Shown here piece after piece: positions 1 to 9,009 of a DNA stretch of 64,000 nt. Position 1 is the first letter of the stretch; each line of letters starts with the position of its first letter. A program made the translations under genes and the position numbers. The notes beneath the pieces are model-generated. The model searched no databases. It saw only the letters and a list, made by a program, of their open reading frames with translations, and was not told the origin of the DNA. The DNA is taken from positions 110,513 through 174,512 of the forward strand of contig CAIPMU010000018.1 in the NCBI GenBank assembly GCA_903866275.1. The letters are read 5' to 3'. Source of the DNA: Vampirovibrio chlorellavorus (GTDB lineage Bacteria > Cyanobacteriota > Vampirovibrionia > Vampirovibrionales > Vampirovibrionaceae).

Positions 1-1
1 G

Positions 2-280
2 ATGCTGACCATAGCAATGTGGGCAGGGTTGCCCATTGTCTACAATGATGCACTCTGTTGGATGGTTTTACTGCTGGGTGGAGAACCCCTCAGAGGCATT
101 TATGATTCCTTTGGACCTAAAAGTTTAGGGACGCAAGGTCTAATGCTCTTCTGGGTGACGATGGTAGCTGGGTTTGGGTTTGCCGAGGCCCATCAAGTGT
201 CTATTAAAAAAGGCCTGATTATTTCCGCAGTGGTGACGTTGCCCATACCAATGCTTGTAATCATATTAAATAAGCAGTGA
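2..280 (+). CDS. C-terminal part of a membrane protein (5' end outside window)
   Basis: The reading frame is open from the first bases of the window to a TGA at 278-280, so the true start is probably upstream. The visible 92 residues hold about three hydrophobic segments (roughly residues 1-27, 45-62 and 68-90) and end in a short polar tail. The arrangement resembles the end of a Yip1-type multi-pass membrane protein, but I do not recognise it with confidence. An intrinsic terminator follows 16 bases after the stop. What is seen is hydrophobicity only; the family name is a guess. Confidence 0.55.
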   Translation: MLTIAMWAGLPIVYNDALCWMVLLLGGEPLRGIYDSFGPKSLGTQGLMLFWVTMVAGFGFAEAHQVSIKKGLIISAVVTLPIPMLVIILNKQ

Positions 281-296
281 TGCCCTGGTGCGAATG

Positions 297-338
297 AAAA
301 AAGCCGCCATCCGATTAAAATCAGAGTGCGGCTTTTTT
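297..338. terminator. Bidirectional intrinsic terminator between the membrane gene and atpC
   Basis: AAAAAAGCCGC at 297-307 pairs with GCGGCTTTTTT at 328-338 around a 20-base loop. The A and T runs flank the stem on both sides, so it can end transcription from the left gene (+) and from atpC (-). Confidence 0.85.
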
Positions 339-356
339 GTATATAGGATGGCGCTT

Positions 357-755
357 CTACCGAGAACTCGTCTCGGCCAGCTTTAAGCGAACCAGTGCGC
401 GGGCCAGGGCTTTTTGAGCCGTGGTCACTTCGCTGCGGTCTTTCTTGGCTTTCAGCTTGGCTTCGGCGCGGGCTTTGGCCTCCTGGGCGCGGGCGGTATC
501 AATTTCATTGCCCAGCTCGGCCACATCCGACAACACGGTGATCCGCTTGCCGTCTGTGTTGAGCAATCCGCCCATCACCGCCAGCGGGTGTTTCTTGCCT
601 TCCTTGACGTAGGACAGCACACCAATTTCCAATGGGGTAACCAGCGGAATATGGTTTTGCAGGATGCCAATTTCACCGTCGGTGGTTTTGCAGTAAATCG
701 CTTCGACTTCTTCTTCCACCACAATGCGCTCGGGCGTCACGATTTTTAGTAACAT
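357..755 (-). CDS. atpC: ATP synthase F1 epsilon subunit
   Basis: This 132-residue protein has the usual epsilon size and layout: an N-terminal beta-sandwich (residues 1-84, with the conserved run GEIGILQNHIPLV around residues 27-39) and a C-terminal two-helix domain rich in Ala, Lys and Glu. Epsilon couples the central stalk to the c-ring and restrains ATP hydrolysis. It lies 21 bases downstream of atpD on the same strand and is surely co-transcribed with it. No other ATP synthase subunit is nearby. The bidirectional hairpin at 297-338 ends the unit. In cyanobacterial naming this subunit is atpE. Confidence 0.97.
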   Translation of the reverse strand: MLLKIVTPERIVVEEEVEAIYCKTTDGEIGILQNHIPLVTPLEIGVLSYVKEGKKHPLAVMGGLLNTDGKRITVLSDVAELGNEIDTARAQEAKARAEAKLKAKKDRSEVTTAQKALARALVRLKLAETSSR

Positions 756-776
756 CGCGTCGATTCTCCTTTGCGC

Positions 777-2282
<1,506 letters not shown>

Positions 2283-2432
2283 TCAAAATACGAAAAAACC
2301 TTGCCAATGCCGGGTCAGCGGGAAAGCCTTGCGGATGCATGATCCCTGACTACAGCATATATGAGCCTATCTTGCCATAAAAACGACTTTCGTCAAATAG
2401 TTAGAGCTGGTCCCGCGAGTCGGGTTTTCCAT

Positions 2433-2461
2433 TTGGTGCCCGTGCCCGAATCGTCTATAAT
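2433..2461 (+). promoter_or_regulatory. Predicted sigma70-type promoter for the secreted protein gene
   Basis: TTGGTG (2433-2438) and a perfect TATAAT (2456-2461) are 17 bases apart, 54 bases before the ATG at 2516. The -35 box matches consensus at only three positions. Confidence 0.5.
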
Positions 2462-2515
2462 GAAACCGACCCGAGTTAGCCCAGTTAGAGTGTCGCCTTT
2501 GGGGAGTCGAATCGT

Positions 2516-3529
2516 ATGTCTCAGTTGTTTCAGATGCCTCCGTTTTCCAAGCGTTCCAGTGGTTCATGTGAAATTACCGCGCGAATCGGAGGAGGTGAGA
2601 GACGTTTTCTCCTTCAGTGTGCGGGTTTAACCCTGATGGCGCTCAGTCCGGCTTTGGCTCCTGCCCATGCCCAGATGAATAACCTTGTCCAGTTGCAGTC
2701 TCAGGTGGGCCAGACGTTGGATCAGGCCCCCAATCAGTCCCCGTTGCCACCGGGTTCCGGGGTGAACGCTGCCTCAGAGGCTGCTCGCAATCGCTATGCG
2801 AACCCGCCATTGACAGTGTTGTCGCCCCCTCCCGGCCGAGTTTTACCGGCTACACCGGCTAGCCCCAATACTTCCCCCTCTTCGGCTTCTGCCCTTAAAA
2901 TCCAGGCAGGCAGCCAGAAAGTGCCTATTGGCACCATGTTGACGATTGCCTTCAGCACCCCGATGGATTCCAAAATTACCAACGCGGGGGATGTTTTCAC
3001 GGCGGTTTTAACCCGCGATTTTATGGCTCAGGGCAAAAACAGCGAGCGCCGGATGATTTTACCGGCGGGCACGATGGTGCGTGGACGGGTGGATCAGGTC
3101 AAACGGCCTACGTTTTTTAGTCACGGTGGCGCAATCTTTTTGGCGTTTGATCACGTGGTTCTGCCGTCCGGGGAATTGTTGCCCCTGACCCTGAATCTGT
3201 CCACGGAGAACACTCTTGTGAATCAGCAAGGCGCCCTCTACAGCGATCCCGGTATTGGTAAAAAGGTCGAACTGGGTGCCGAGGCAGGGCGAAAAACCTT
3301 TGTCGGTATCACGGACCAAGGGTATCAGACCGGCAAGCAGATTGCCGGGGGGCTTGGAAGTTTGGTCACGGTGCCTGCCGCGGTGATTGGTGGCGCTTTG
3401 GCGGGTACGGCGGTGACCACCGGCAAGGCTGCCGTTGCCGTGGTTGGTCGTGGTGAAAGCATGGTGATCAAACCCGGCGATACTGTGACCATTGACTTTG
3501 GTGGCTCTTTTACCTTGCCTGCTGAATAA
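2516..3529 (+). CDS. Secreted protein of unknown function with a C-terminal beta-rich domain
   Basis: I do not recognise a named family. The 337-residue product has a long basic N-region, a hydrophobic core at about 31-48 and an AHA-Q signal peptidase site near residue 53, so it should be exported. A Pro/Ser-rich linker (about 70-130) leads to a domain at 135-335 with short beta-strand patterns, including PIGTMLTIAF, LPAGTMVRGRV and VIKPGDTVTIDF. These loosely recall the outer-membrane-facing domain of VirB10/TrbI-type proteins, but no conjugation genes are nearby. A Gly/Ala-rich hydrophobic stretch (about 270-310) may contact the membrane. GGGGAG at 2501-2506 supports the start, and the gene is divergent from atpD. 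Confidence 0.8.
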   Translation: MSQLFQMPPFSKRSSGSCEITARIGGGERRFLLQCAGLTLMALSPALAPAHAQMNNLVQLQSQVGQTLDQAPNQSPLPPGSGVNAASEAARNRYANPPLTVLSPPPGRVLPATPASPNTSPSSASALKIQAGSQKVPIGTMLTIAFSTPMDSKITNAGDVFTAVLTRDFMAQGKNSERRMILPAGTMVRGRVDQVKRPTFFSHGGAIFLAFDHVVLPSGELLPLTLNLSTENTLVNQQGALYSDPGIGKKVELGAEAGRKTFVGITDQGYQTGKQIAGGLGSLVTVPAAVIGGALAGTAVTTGKAAVAVVGRGESMVIKPGDTVTIDFGGSFTLPAE

Positions 3530-3834
3530 TCGTTATTTGCCGAATAAGCGCCGAAACTTTTGATGATCAGAAGTGATCTATCAGTGATTGGGTTTGGCTG
3601 CAATTAGACAGAGGTATAATTTATTCTGTAAACGGCAGAGGTTAAAATAGACTGAGTCGATCCTCGATTTGCGTCCAATCGGTTTTCAGGAGAATTCCGA
3701 TAATCCCTCTGAATGCCACAGGAATCTCCACAAAAAGAAACAAAAAACATAAAAAATCCCAGGAGATAGGACTTCTGTTCTGCAACATGGTATTAGTTTT
3801 ATTGATAGAGATATTGGTTAAGGAGGTATTCAAG
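3530..3834. other. Spacer before the first small secreted protein
   Basis: No gene is visible in these 305 bases. A TATAAT at 3615-3620 may belong to a promoter, though no good -35 box stands at the right distance. The region is A/T-rich with several short A runs near 3735-3760. Confidence 0.4.
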
Positions 3835-4131
3835 ATGCATAAAGCCTTAAAAATGGGTATGTTGAGCGTGCTTTTGGCTGGTAGTCTCCTGTCGGTTGCC
3901 CCGGCTGCTCTTGCAGATGGTGGCACCACCCACAGAGTGACTGGTAAGAGTTTTGCTGCGGGTGCCCTTTCACTGATCATCTGGCCCGGCATTGGTCAGG
4001 CGGTGAATGGTACGCCTGGGGATAAAGTGGCCACTCATGCAGTGATTGGTCTTCTGCCTCCGTTCCGCTTCTGGTCCGGTTGGGATGCCCTGGTCAACCG
4101 TACCGGTGGATACTGGCACGGCCGCATTTAA
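3835..4131 (+). CDS. Small secreted or membrane protein, copy 1 of a tandem pair
   Basis: The 98-residue protein has a clear signal peptide (hydrophobic core at about residues 8-25, cleavage ALA-D near 27), then a Gly-rich hydrophobic segment containing LSLIIWPGIGQAVNG, and it ends in GGYWHGRI. AGGAGGT at 3821-3827 places the start at ATG 3835; an in-frame upstream start at 3787 lacks a ribosome site. It is a close paralogue of the gene at 4367, nearly identical from THRVTGKS to the end. The aromatic, Gly-rich core is suited to membrane insertion or self-assembly, but no function is known to me. A strong terminator follows at once. Confidence 0.85.
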   Translation: MHKALKMGMLSVLLAGSLLSVAPAALADGGTTHRVTGKSFAAGALSLIIWPGIGQAVNGTPGDKVATHAVIGLLPPFRFWSGWDALVNRTGGYWHGRI

Positions 4132-4151
4132 TTCATTCTTTTTTAGAGTCG

Positions 4152-4189
4152 AAAACAACCCGTTTCTTTTATCAGAGCGGGTTGTTTTT
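4152..4189 (+). terminator. Intrinsic terminator after copy 1
   Basis: AACAACCCG (4154-4162) pairs with CGGGTTGTT (4178-4186), followed by a T run. The stem sequence is the same as in the terminator after copy 2. Confidence 0.88.
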
Positions 4190-4366
4190 GTTTGATCATC
4201 TTCTATCCCGCCAGATAATCTTCCTAGCAGGCGTTCCCTGATTTGAAAACTGCGCTTATGGGCAATGGCTTGTTTCAACGCTTGAGATGATAATCAACCT
4301 AACCCATTTTAATTAGATTTTTAAAAACATCACTTGTTAGATGTCGTTGGTAGGAGGATACATTTC

Positions 4367-4660
4367 ATGCATCAATCATTGAAATTGGGCTTGGCCAGTC
4401 TGGTGCTGGCGGGCGTACTCACGACGGTGCCCCCTTCGGCAATGGCCGCGGGCACGACCCACAAAATCACCGGGAAAAGTGTTTTGGCGGGTGCGCTTTC
4501 GCTGATTATCTGGCCGGGCATTGGTCAGGCGGTGAACGGTAATCCGGGGGATAAGGTGGCCACACACGCCGTGATTGGTCTGTTTCCACCGTTCCGATTC
4601 TGGTCTGGCTGGGACGGGTTGGTGAATCGCACCGGTGGCTACTGGCACGGTCGAATCTAG
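4367..4660 (+). CDS. Small secreted or membrane protein, copy 2 of a tandem pair
   Basis: The 97-residue paralogue of the 3835 product has the same plan: signal peptide (core about 8-25, cleavage AMA-A), then the conserved block LSLIIWPGIGQAVNG, PPFRFWSGWD and terminal GGYWHGRI. AGGAGG at 4352-4357 sets the start at 4367 rather than at the in-frame ATG at 4334. Silent-site differences between the copies while the mature protein stays nearly constant suggest purifying selection on both. Each copy has its own ribosome site and terminator, so each is probably a separate transcript. Confidence 0.85.
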   Translation: MHQSLKLGLASLVLAGVLTTVPPSAMAAGTTHKITGKSVLAGALSLIIWPGIGQAVNGNPGDKVATHAVIGLFPPFRFWSGWDGLVNRTGGYWHGRI

Positions 4661-4677
4661 CGAAAGAACTCTGTTTG

Positions 4678-4713
4678 AAAAACAACCCGCCCAGAACCGG
4701 ACGGGTTGTTTTT
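4678..4713. terminator. Bidirectional terminator between copy 2 and dnaJ
   Basis: AACAACCCG (4681-4689) pairs with CGGGTTGTT (4702-4710), flanked by A and T runs. It can serve the + strand gene and the convergent dnaJ. Confidence 0.85.
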
Positions 4714-4781
4714 GTTGATTAGAGATTGAGTGATCCAATTGAACCTTGCTGGGTTTTAAATCGACTGAAATCGAGAAGTGG

Positions 4782-5948
4782 CTAGCCGCCCGCAAGGACT
4801 TCCTTCACCTTGCCCATAAAGGAGGCACTGTGCTTGGACTTGTCCCTGGCATCTTTCGAATTTTTGTCCTGCTGGAGTTCGTTGAGCTTTTGCAGCAGTT
4901 TTTTTTCTTCGCCGCTGAGGTGGGTGGGAATGTTGACCTGCACTTCCACATAGTGCTCACCCCGTTTGTTGTTGTTGTTCAGGTGAGGCACGCCAGCGCC
5001 TTTCAGGGTGAAGACATGGCCGTTTTTGGTGCCCGCCGGAATCTTGATTTTTTCCGTGCCGTCCAGTGTATTGACTTCCACTTCGCCGCCCAGGGCCATG
5101 ATGGGGTAACTAACCTCATGCAGGGAGTAGATATGATAGCCGTCACGTTTGAATTCGCTGTGGGGCTTGATCTTCAGGACGACATACAGATCGCCGGGTG
5201 GTCCGCCCTTGATGCCCGCGTCTCCTTCGTTGGCGACTCGCAAGCGGGTTCCCTGGTCTACGCCGGGAGGAATGACAATAGATCGTTTGGTCTCAACGGC
5301 TTTGCGTCCCTGACCGTGGCATTCCTTGCAGGGGTTGACGATGATATTCCCGGTACCCTGACAGTTGGGGCAGCCGGTAATTTGCGTGAAATGACCAATA
5401 ATGGTTTGGGTGGTCTGGCGAACCTGGCCTTGACCGCCACAGGTGGTGCAGGTGCTGGGGCCTGAGCCGGGGGAAGAGCCGCTCCCTTCACAGGGGTCAC
5501 ACTGCTCCAGATGGTTGAAGGTGATTTCCTGCTTGGTGCCAAATACGGCTTCCGTGAAGTCGAGCGCCAGATCCATACGCAGGTCGTTGCCTTGTTGCGG
5601 CCCGCCACGACGACGGCCACCACCGCCTCCGCCAAAGCCCCCCCCGAAGAACGAGGCGAAGATGTCACCCAGATCCGGGAAGCTGTCAGAGAAGTCGTAT
5701 TGTGGCTGGTACCCACCGCTTTTCAGGCCTTCATGGCCGTAGTTGTCGTAGACCTGACGTTTATTGGCGTCGGATAAAACATCGTAGGCTTCGCCCAGTT
5801 CCTTGAACTGGCTTTCGGCATCGGGACTGCTGTTGGTGTCCGGGTGGCATTCCTTGGCCTTTTTGCGGAAGGCTCGTTTCACTTCCTCTGCCGAGGCGGT
5901 GCGGGCGACGCCTAGAACGTCGTAGTAATCTCGCCGGGTGGTGCTCAT
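4782..5948 (-). CDS. dnaJ: Chaperone DnaJ (Hsp40, type I)
   Basis: DnaJ delivers unfolded clients to DnaK and stimulates its ATPase. The 388-residue protein shows the full type I order: J domain with HPD at 35-37, a Gly/Phe-rich linker at about 95-120, and the zinc region with four CxxCxGxG repeats (Cys 150/153, 167/170, 193/196, 207/210). The substrate-binding domain fills the rest. It lies downstream of grpE on the same strand with a 256-base gap; dnaK is not in the window. No CIRCE element was found upstream of either gene, so heat-shock control by HrcA is not evident here. Confidence 0.97.
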   Translation of the reverse strand: MSTTRRDYYDVLGVARTASAEEVKRAFRKKAKECHPDTNSSPDAESQFKELGEAYDVLSDANKRQVYDNYGHEGLKSGGYQPQYDFSDSFPDLGDIFASFFGGGFGGGGGGRRRGGPQQGNDLRMDLALDFTEAVFGTKQEITFNHLEQCDPCEGSGSSPGSGPSTCTTCGGQGQVRQTTQTIIGHFTQITGCPNCQGTGNIIVNPCKECHGQGRKAVETKRSIVIPPGVDQGTRLRVANEGDAGIKGGPPGDLYVVLKIKPHSEFKRDGYHIYSLHEVSYPIMALGGEVEVNTLDGTEKIKIPAGTKNGHVFTLKGAGVPHLNNNNKRGEHYVEVQVNIPTHLSGEEKKLLQKLNELQQDKNSKDARDKSKHSASFMGKVKEVLAGG

Positions 5949-6204
5949 GGGTTGATGCTCTTTCCAAATTGTCCGGTAAATACAGGCGGTTTGCCGGGCC
6001 GCACAAGATTGATCATGTTAGGGGATTAAACCAGCTTCTCTAAGGAGGGTGGGATCGAATCGGGCAGTCCTTCAGGGCTGACAATGCTCGCTTCATTTGA
6101 ACCTTGATTATACAACGGTGCCGTAGAGAGAAAATTGCAATTTGACCCAGGGAACTATTAAAACCGTCGGTTGTCAGGGTTCATAGGATTGAGACGTTCA
6201 GGGC

Positions 6205-6876
6205 TTAGGCCTGACTGAACGGGTTCGCCCGGTTTTCGGCTTCCGCTTGCAGGGATTCTGCGCTGGGCAAGTCCGCGGGTTCTGCATCCGGGTTGCCGGT
6301 GGATACCACCACCATTGCGGGCCGAATGACTTTATCATGCAACTGATAGCCGCTCTGGGCTTCGTACATGTTGCTGTTTTCCGGGAACTCTGCGCTGGGC
6401 ATACGGTTCACGGCTTCGTGGAATTGCGGATCAAAAGGCTCGCCAATGGCCTTGATCTTGCGAACGCCCATCGCATCCAGGCCGTCGAGGAGCTGTTTCT
6501 GAATCATGCTAAAGCTTTTGTAGAGCACTTGTGGGTCTGAATTTTCAGTGAGGCTGGCAGTGGCCCGTTCCAGGTTATCCAGAACCGGCAGTAGCTCCAG
6601 GGCGCTTTTTTGTGCGCCATACTTCACCATGGATTCCTGTTCTTCCCGGCTGCGTTTGCGGTAGTTGTCGAAGTCTGCGGCCAGACGGGTGAACTGATCC
6701 TGTAATTGCTGCGCTTTGGCTTGCCAGTCTTCTCCGGCGGGGGGCACGCCAGCTGATGTCGACTCGGGTTCAGCGGCTCCGTTTACAGTCTCTGTATCCT
6801 GCGTTTCAGCGTGTTCGGTTTGCACCCCCGAAGGGCTTTCAGGGCTAATTTCCGCTTGAGAGGTCTTGTTGAACAT
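6205..6876 (-). CDS. grpE: Nucleotide exchange factor GrpE
   Basis: GrpE releases ADP from DnaK. From the ATG at 6876 the protein has 223 residues: a disordered acidic N-terminus, a long coiled coil at about 50-105 containing DFDNYRKRS, and the C-terminal beta domain with GEPFDPQFHEAV and KVIRPAMVVVS, both typical of GrpE. The frame extends upstream to 6993, but AAGGAA sits before ATG 6876 and homology begins after it. The C-terminal tail beyond VSTGNP is longer than usual and polar. Confidence 0.95.
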   Translation of the reverse strand: MFNKTSQAEISPESPSGVQTEHAETQDTETVNGAAEPESTSAGVPPAGEDWQAKAQQLQDQFTRLAADFDNYRKRSREEQESMVKYGAQKSALELLPVLDNLERATASLTENSDPQVLYKSFSMIQKQLLDGLDAMGVRKIKAIGEPFDPQFHEAVNRMPSAEFPENSNMYEAQSGYQLHDKVIRPAMVVVSTGNPDAEPADLPSAESLQAEAENRANPFSQA

Positions 6877-7363
6877 GGGGTCGTTCCTTATGCAATCTGC
6901 AATGCTGGTATCAATACGCCGGACCCTCTGGCTGTGAGGGAGCGTGGATTCCCGTCTGAACACGCCATAGACTGGCCACTGTAAGTCTGACAAGAGGGTA
7001 GAGTGTAAGAATCTGACCCATTATAGCAAGCGCCGGAACTGTTTCCTTCTATTCTTAAGCTTTTTTTAAGACTCTGTAGCACTTAAAACTCAACTTGAAA
7101 GTCGGATGTTGGCATGCGGGCGCTTTAGTGTTATTTCATGTAGACGCGTGCGAATGGCGTTCATCACGAGACTCAAACTGGCGCATGTCAATCTGTTTGG
7201 GGCCTTGGCCACAGAAATTGTCGCATGTACAATAACTTCGATGATTGTAACAATCTATTCACATTTCAAATGTGGATAGCAACAGGAATGGTTCACCGTT
7301 CTTTAGTCAGTATTCCAATTTGCTAGAACAATGCGTTACCAGTATTAAAGGGGCATTCACTTT
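6877..7363. other. Divergent intergenic region between grpE and the Q-rich protein gene
   Basis: About 490 bases without a supported gene. It should hold the promoters for grpE (-) and the 7364 gene (+). Small dyads are visible, such as GATTG-TAA-CAATC near 7244-7256 and CTTAAG arms around a T run near 7055-7070. None matches CIRCE or another operator I know. Confidence 0.4.
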
Positions 7364-8596
7364 ATGGCTACACCCGTCAACTTTCAACCACCGCAGCCCT
7401 ATACACCTGGGCAGACCAGTGTTTCCACACCGCCTGCCGGAGAAACTGCGCTGGTTTTGAATATCAACTCTCCGTTGATTACGCATGGCAATGGTGTAAC
7501 CCCCACCCCGGCTGCGCAAGCTTGTGCTACACCTGCCAGCGATCTGTTTCAGCGAAAAACGAACGCCTCCTTCGCTCCCAACCCCAATAGCAGCCCCGCG
7601 CAACAACTACAAGATGCCTATGCCAACGCCCTGACCATCCGAAACGACGCGGAGCAAGCCCGAACCAACTTTCTGAATCTGGCCAGCCAATTGGAAAATC
7701 AAGCCTTAAGCAAACCCGCTCAACCTGCTATCGGCCCCACACTCCCCCCTTCCAGTAATCCCTTTACCCAGTCCGCGCAACCCTTGCAGTCTGCTACCCT
7801 TGCGCCCGCTCCTGCGTTTCAGGCACCGGCCCCTCCCTTGCCCCAGCCGGACCCCACCCAGCAATTCCAGCAACAGTTGCAAGCGCTTCAGCAACAGCAA
7901 CCGGCTCAAATCCAGCAACCTGCCTATGACCCCGCTTTACAGCAACAACTGATGCAGCAGCCTCAAATGATGGATCCAATGCAGCAACAGATGTTGCAAC
8001 AGCAAATGATGCAACAACAGGCGGCCATGCAACAGCCTCAAATGATGGATCCAATGCAACAACAGATGTTGCAACAACAAATGATGCAGCAGCCACAAGC
8101 GTTTTCGGGTGCTAATATCAACGACCTGAACACCATGATTGCCCAGCCCCGGACACCGGATGAAAAATTGAATGCCTTGAACGCCATTGCGGTCAATCAG
8201 CTTGGCGATCGTCAGACCTATGAACTGCTGAAGCAGGAAGTGGCGAACCCAATGCAGGGTGTTCCCCCGGAAGCCGCCACCGCCATTCGTCAAGCGGCCC
8301 TGATTGCTCTGGGCTCCCTGAACGGTAGCCCGGTCAACGCCCGAGTGCCTGGCAACCAGCTCTACGGTATGGATGCTATCAAGCAAATCCTCACCAACAA
8401 GAACGAGAACCCGCTGGTAAAAGCATCAGCCGTGGCCTCTCTGGGTTATATGAACCGTCCGCAGGATGCGGCCATTCAGGACTTGCTCCGGTTAGCCAGC
8501 AAGGACAGTAACCCCGATGTGAAAAATGCAGTGGCTCAGGTCACCGCAGGCCAGATGATTGCGCCGGGTCAAGTCGCCGCCACCCCGGCAGTCTAG
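7364..8596 (+). CDS. Gln/Met/Pro-rich protein with C-terminal HEAT-like repeats
   Basis: I do not recognise a named family. The 410-residue product has no signal peptide. The first half is rich in Pro, Gln, Ala and Ser. Two nearly identical 25-residue units beginning PQMMDPMQQQMLQQQMMQQ lie at about 200-243. The last 150 residues form helical pairs resembling HEAT or PBS-lyase repeats, with AIRQAALIALGSL and LVKASAVASLGYM. HEAT arrays usually bind partners, and the Q/M tract suggests a flexible or condensate-forming region; both are inference. AAAGGGG at 7347-7353 precedes the ATG by ten bases. A strong terminator follows about 100 bases after the stop. Confidence 0.85.
   Translation: MATPVNFQPPQPYTPGQTSVSTPPAGETALVLNINSPLITHGNGVTPTPAAQACATPASDLFQRKTNASFAPNPNSSPAQQLQDAYANALTIRNDAEQARTNFLNLASQLENQALSKPAQPAIGPTLPPSSNPFTQSAQPLQSATLAPAPAFQAPAPPLPQPDPTQQFQQQLQALQQQQPAQIQQPAYDPALQQQLMQQPQMMDPMQQQMLQQQMMQQQAAMQQPQMMDPMQQQMLQQQMMQQPQAFSGANINDLNTMIAQPRTPDEKLNALNAIAVNQLGDRQTYELLKQEVANPMQGVPPEAATAIRQAALIALGSLNGSPVNARVPGNQLYGMDAIKQILTNKNENPLVKASAVASLGYMNRPQDAAIQDLLRLASKDSNPDVKNAVAQVTAGQMIAPGQVAATPAV
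7961..8093 (+). repeat. In-frame 75-bp tandem duplication encoding Gln/Met-rich units
   Basis: CCTCAAATGATGGATCCAAT starts at 7961 and again at 8036. The 75-bp period equals 25 codons, and the copies differ mainly by CAG/CAA changes. The second copy is incomplete at its end. Confidence 0.85.
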
Positions 8597-8696
8597 TTCC
8601 TGATTACCCTTGAGGCCTGAACGGATGTATCCGGGCTAATCTGTAAGATTTGCTTTTGGGTCATTATTCATCAGCCTCTCCGTCCAACCATTTTGC

Positions 8697-8733
8697 TGAA
8701 ACCCGGAAGTCCATGCAGGATTTCCGGGTTTTA
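8697..8733 (+). terminator. Intrinsic terminator after the HEAT-like gene
   Basis: AAACCCGGAA (8699-8708) pairs with TTCCGGGTTT (8722-8731), followed by TT. The flanking A residues also allow partial function on the other strand. Confidence 0.8.
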
Positions 8734-8737
8734 AGGC

Positions 8738-8770
8738 TTGTCATTATACACTATATCTATTATAATGACA
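8738..8770 (+). promoter_or_regulatory. Strong promoter overlapped by a perfect 10-bp inverted repeat (likely operator)
   Basis: TTGTCA (8738-8743) and TATAAT (8761-8766) are 17 bases apart. TGTCATTATA (8739-8748) and TATAATGACA (8761-8770) are perfect inverted copies with a 12-base gap, so each arm covers one promoter box. Arm centres are 22 bp apart, about two helical turns, as expected for a dimeric repressor. The symmetry also creates GTGTCA-N17-TATAAT on the other strand. It lies 240 bases before the AMIN-glycosidase gene. Confidence 0.7.
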
Positions 8771-9009
8771 CTAGATAAGGTTATGATCTGTCCATTTTCA
8801 GGTCGATCCATTTTTCAGGTGCTCATCGCAAAATATAAATACGGTCATTCATCATTTGGTAGCAGTCAAGCTCGACCGGGTGTCATTGTTCGTCTGGTCC
8901 AGTCGAAGGGCTTTTGACTGGTGGGATTCAAGCAAATGGAGACATCCATCTGAGACATTTTTGTCTCGCTGTGTTAGTGACTCGTGCTTTTAAGCCAGAA
9001 CAGGATATT

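Noticed and set aside
6877..6993. Longer GrpE N-terminus from ATG 6993
   Set aside because: The 39 extra residues are unlike GrpE, and ATG 6876 has a ribosome site.
6877..7363. CIRCE (HrcA) operator upstream of grpE
   Set aside because: No TTAGCACTC-N9-GAGTGCTAA or close variant is present.
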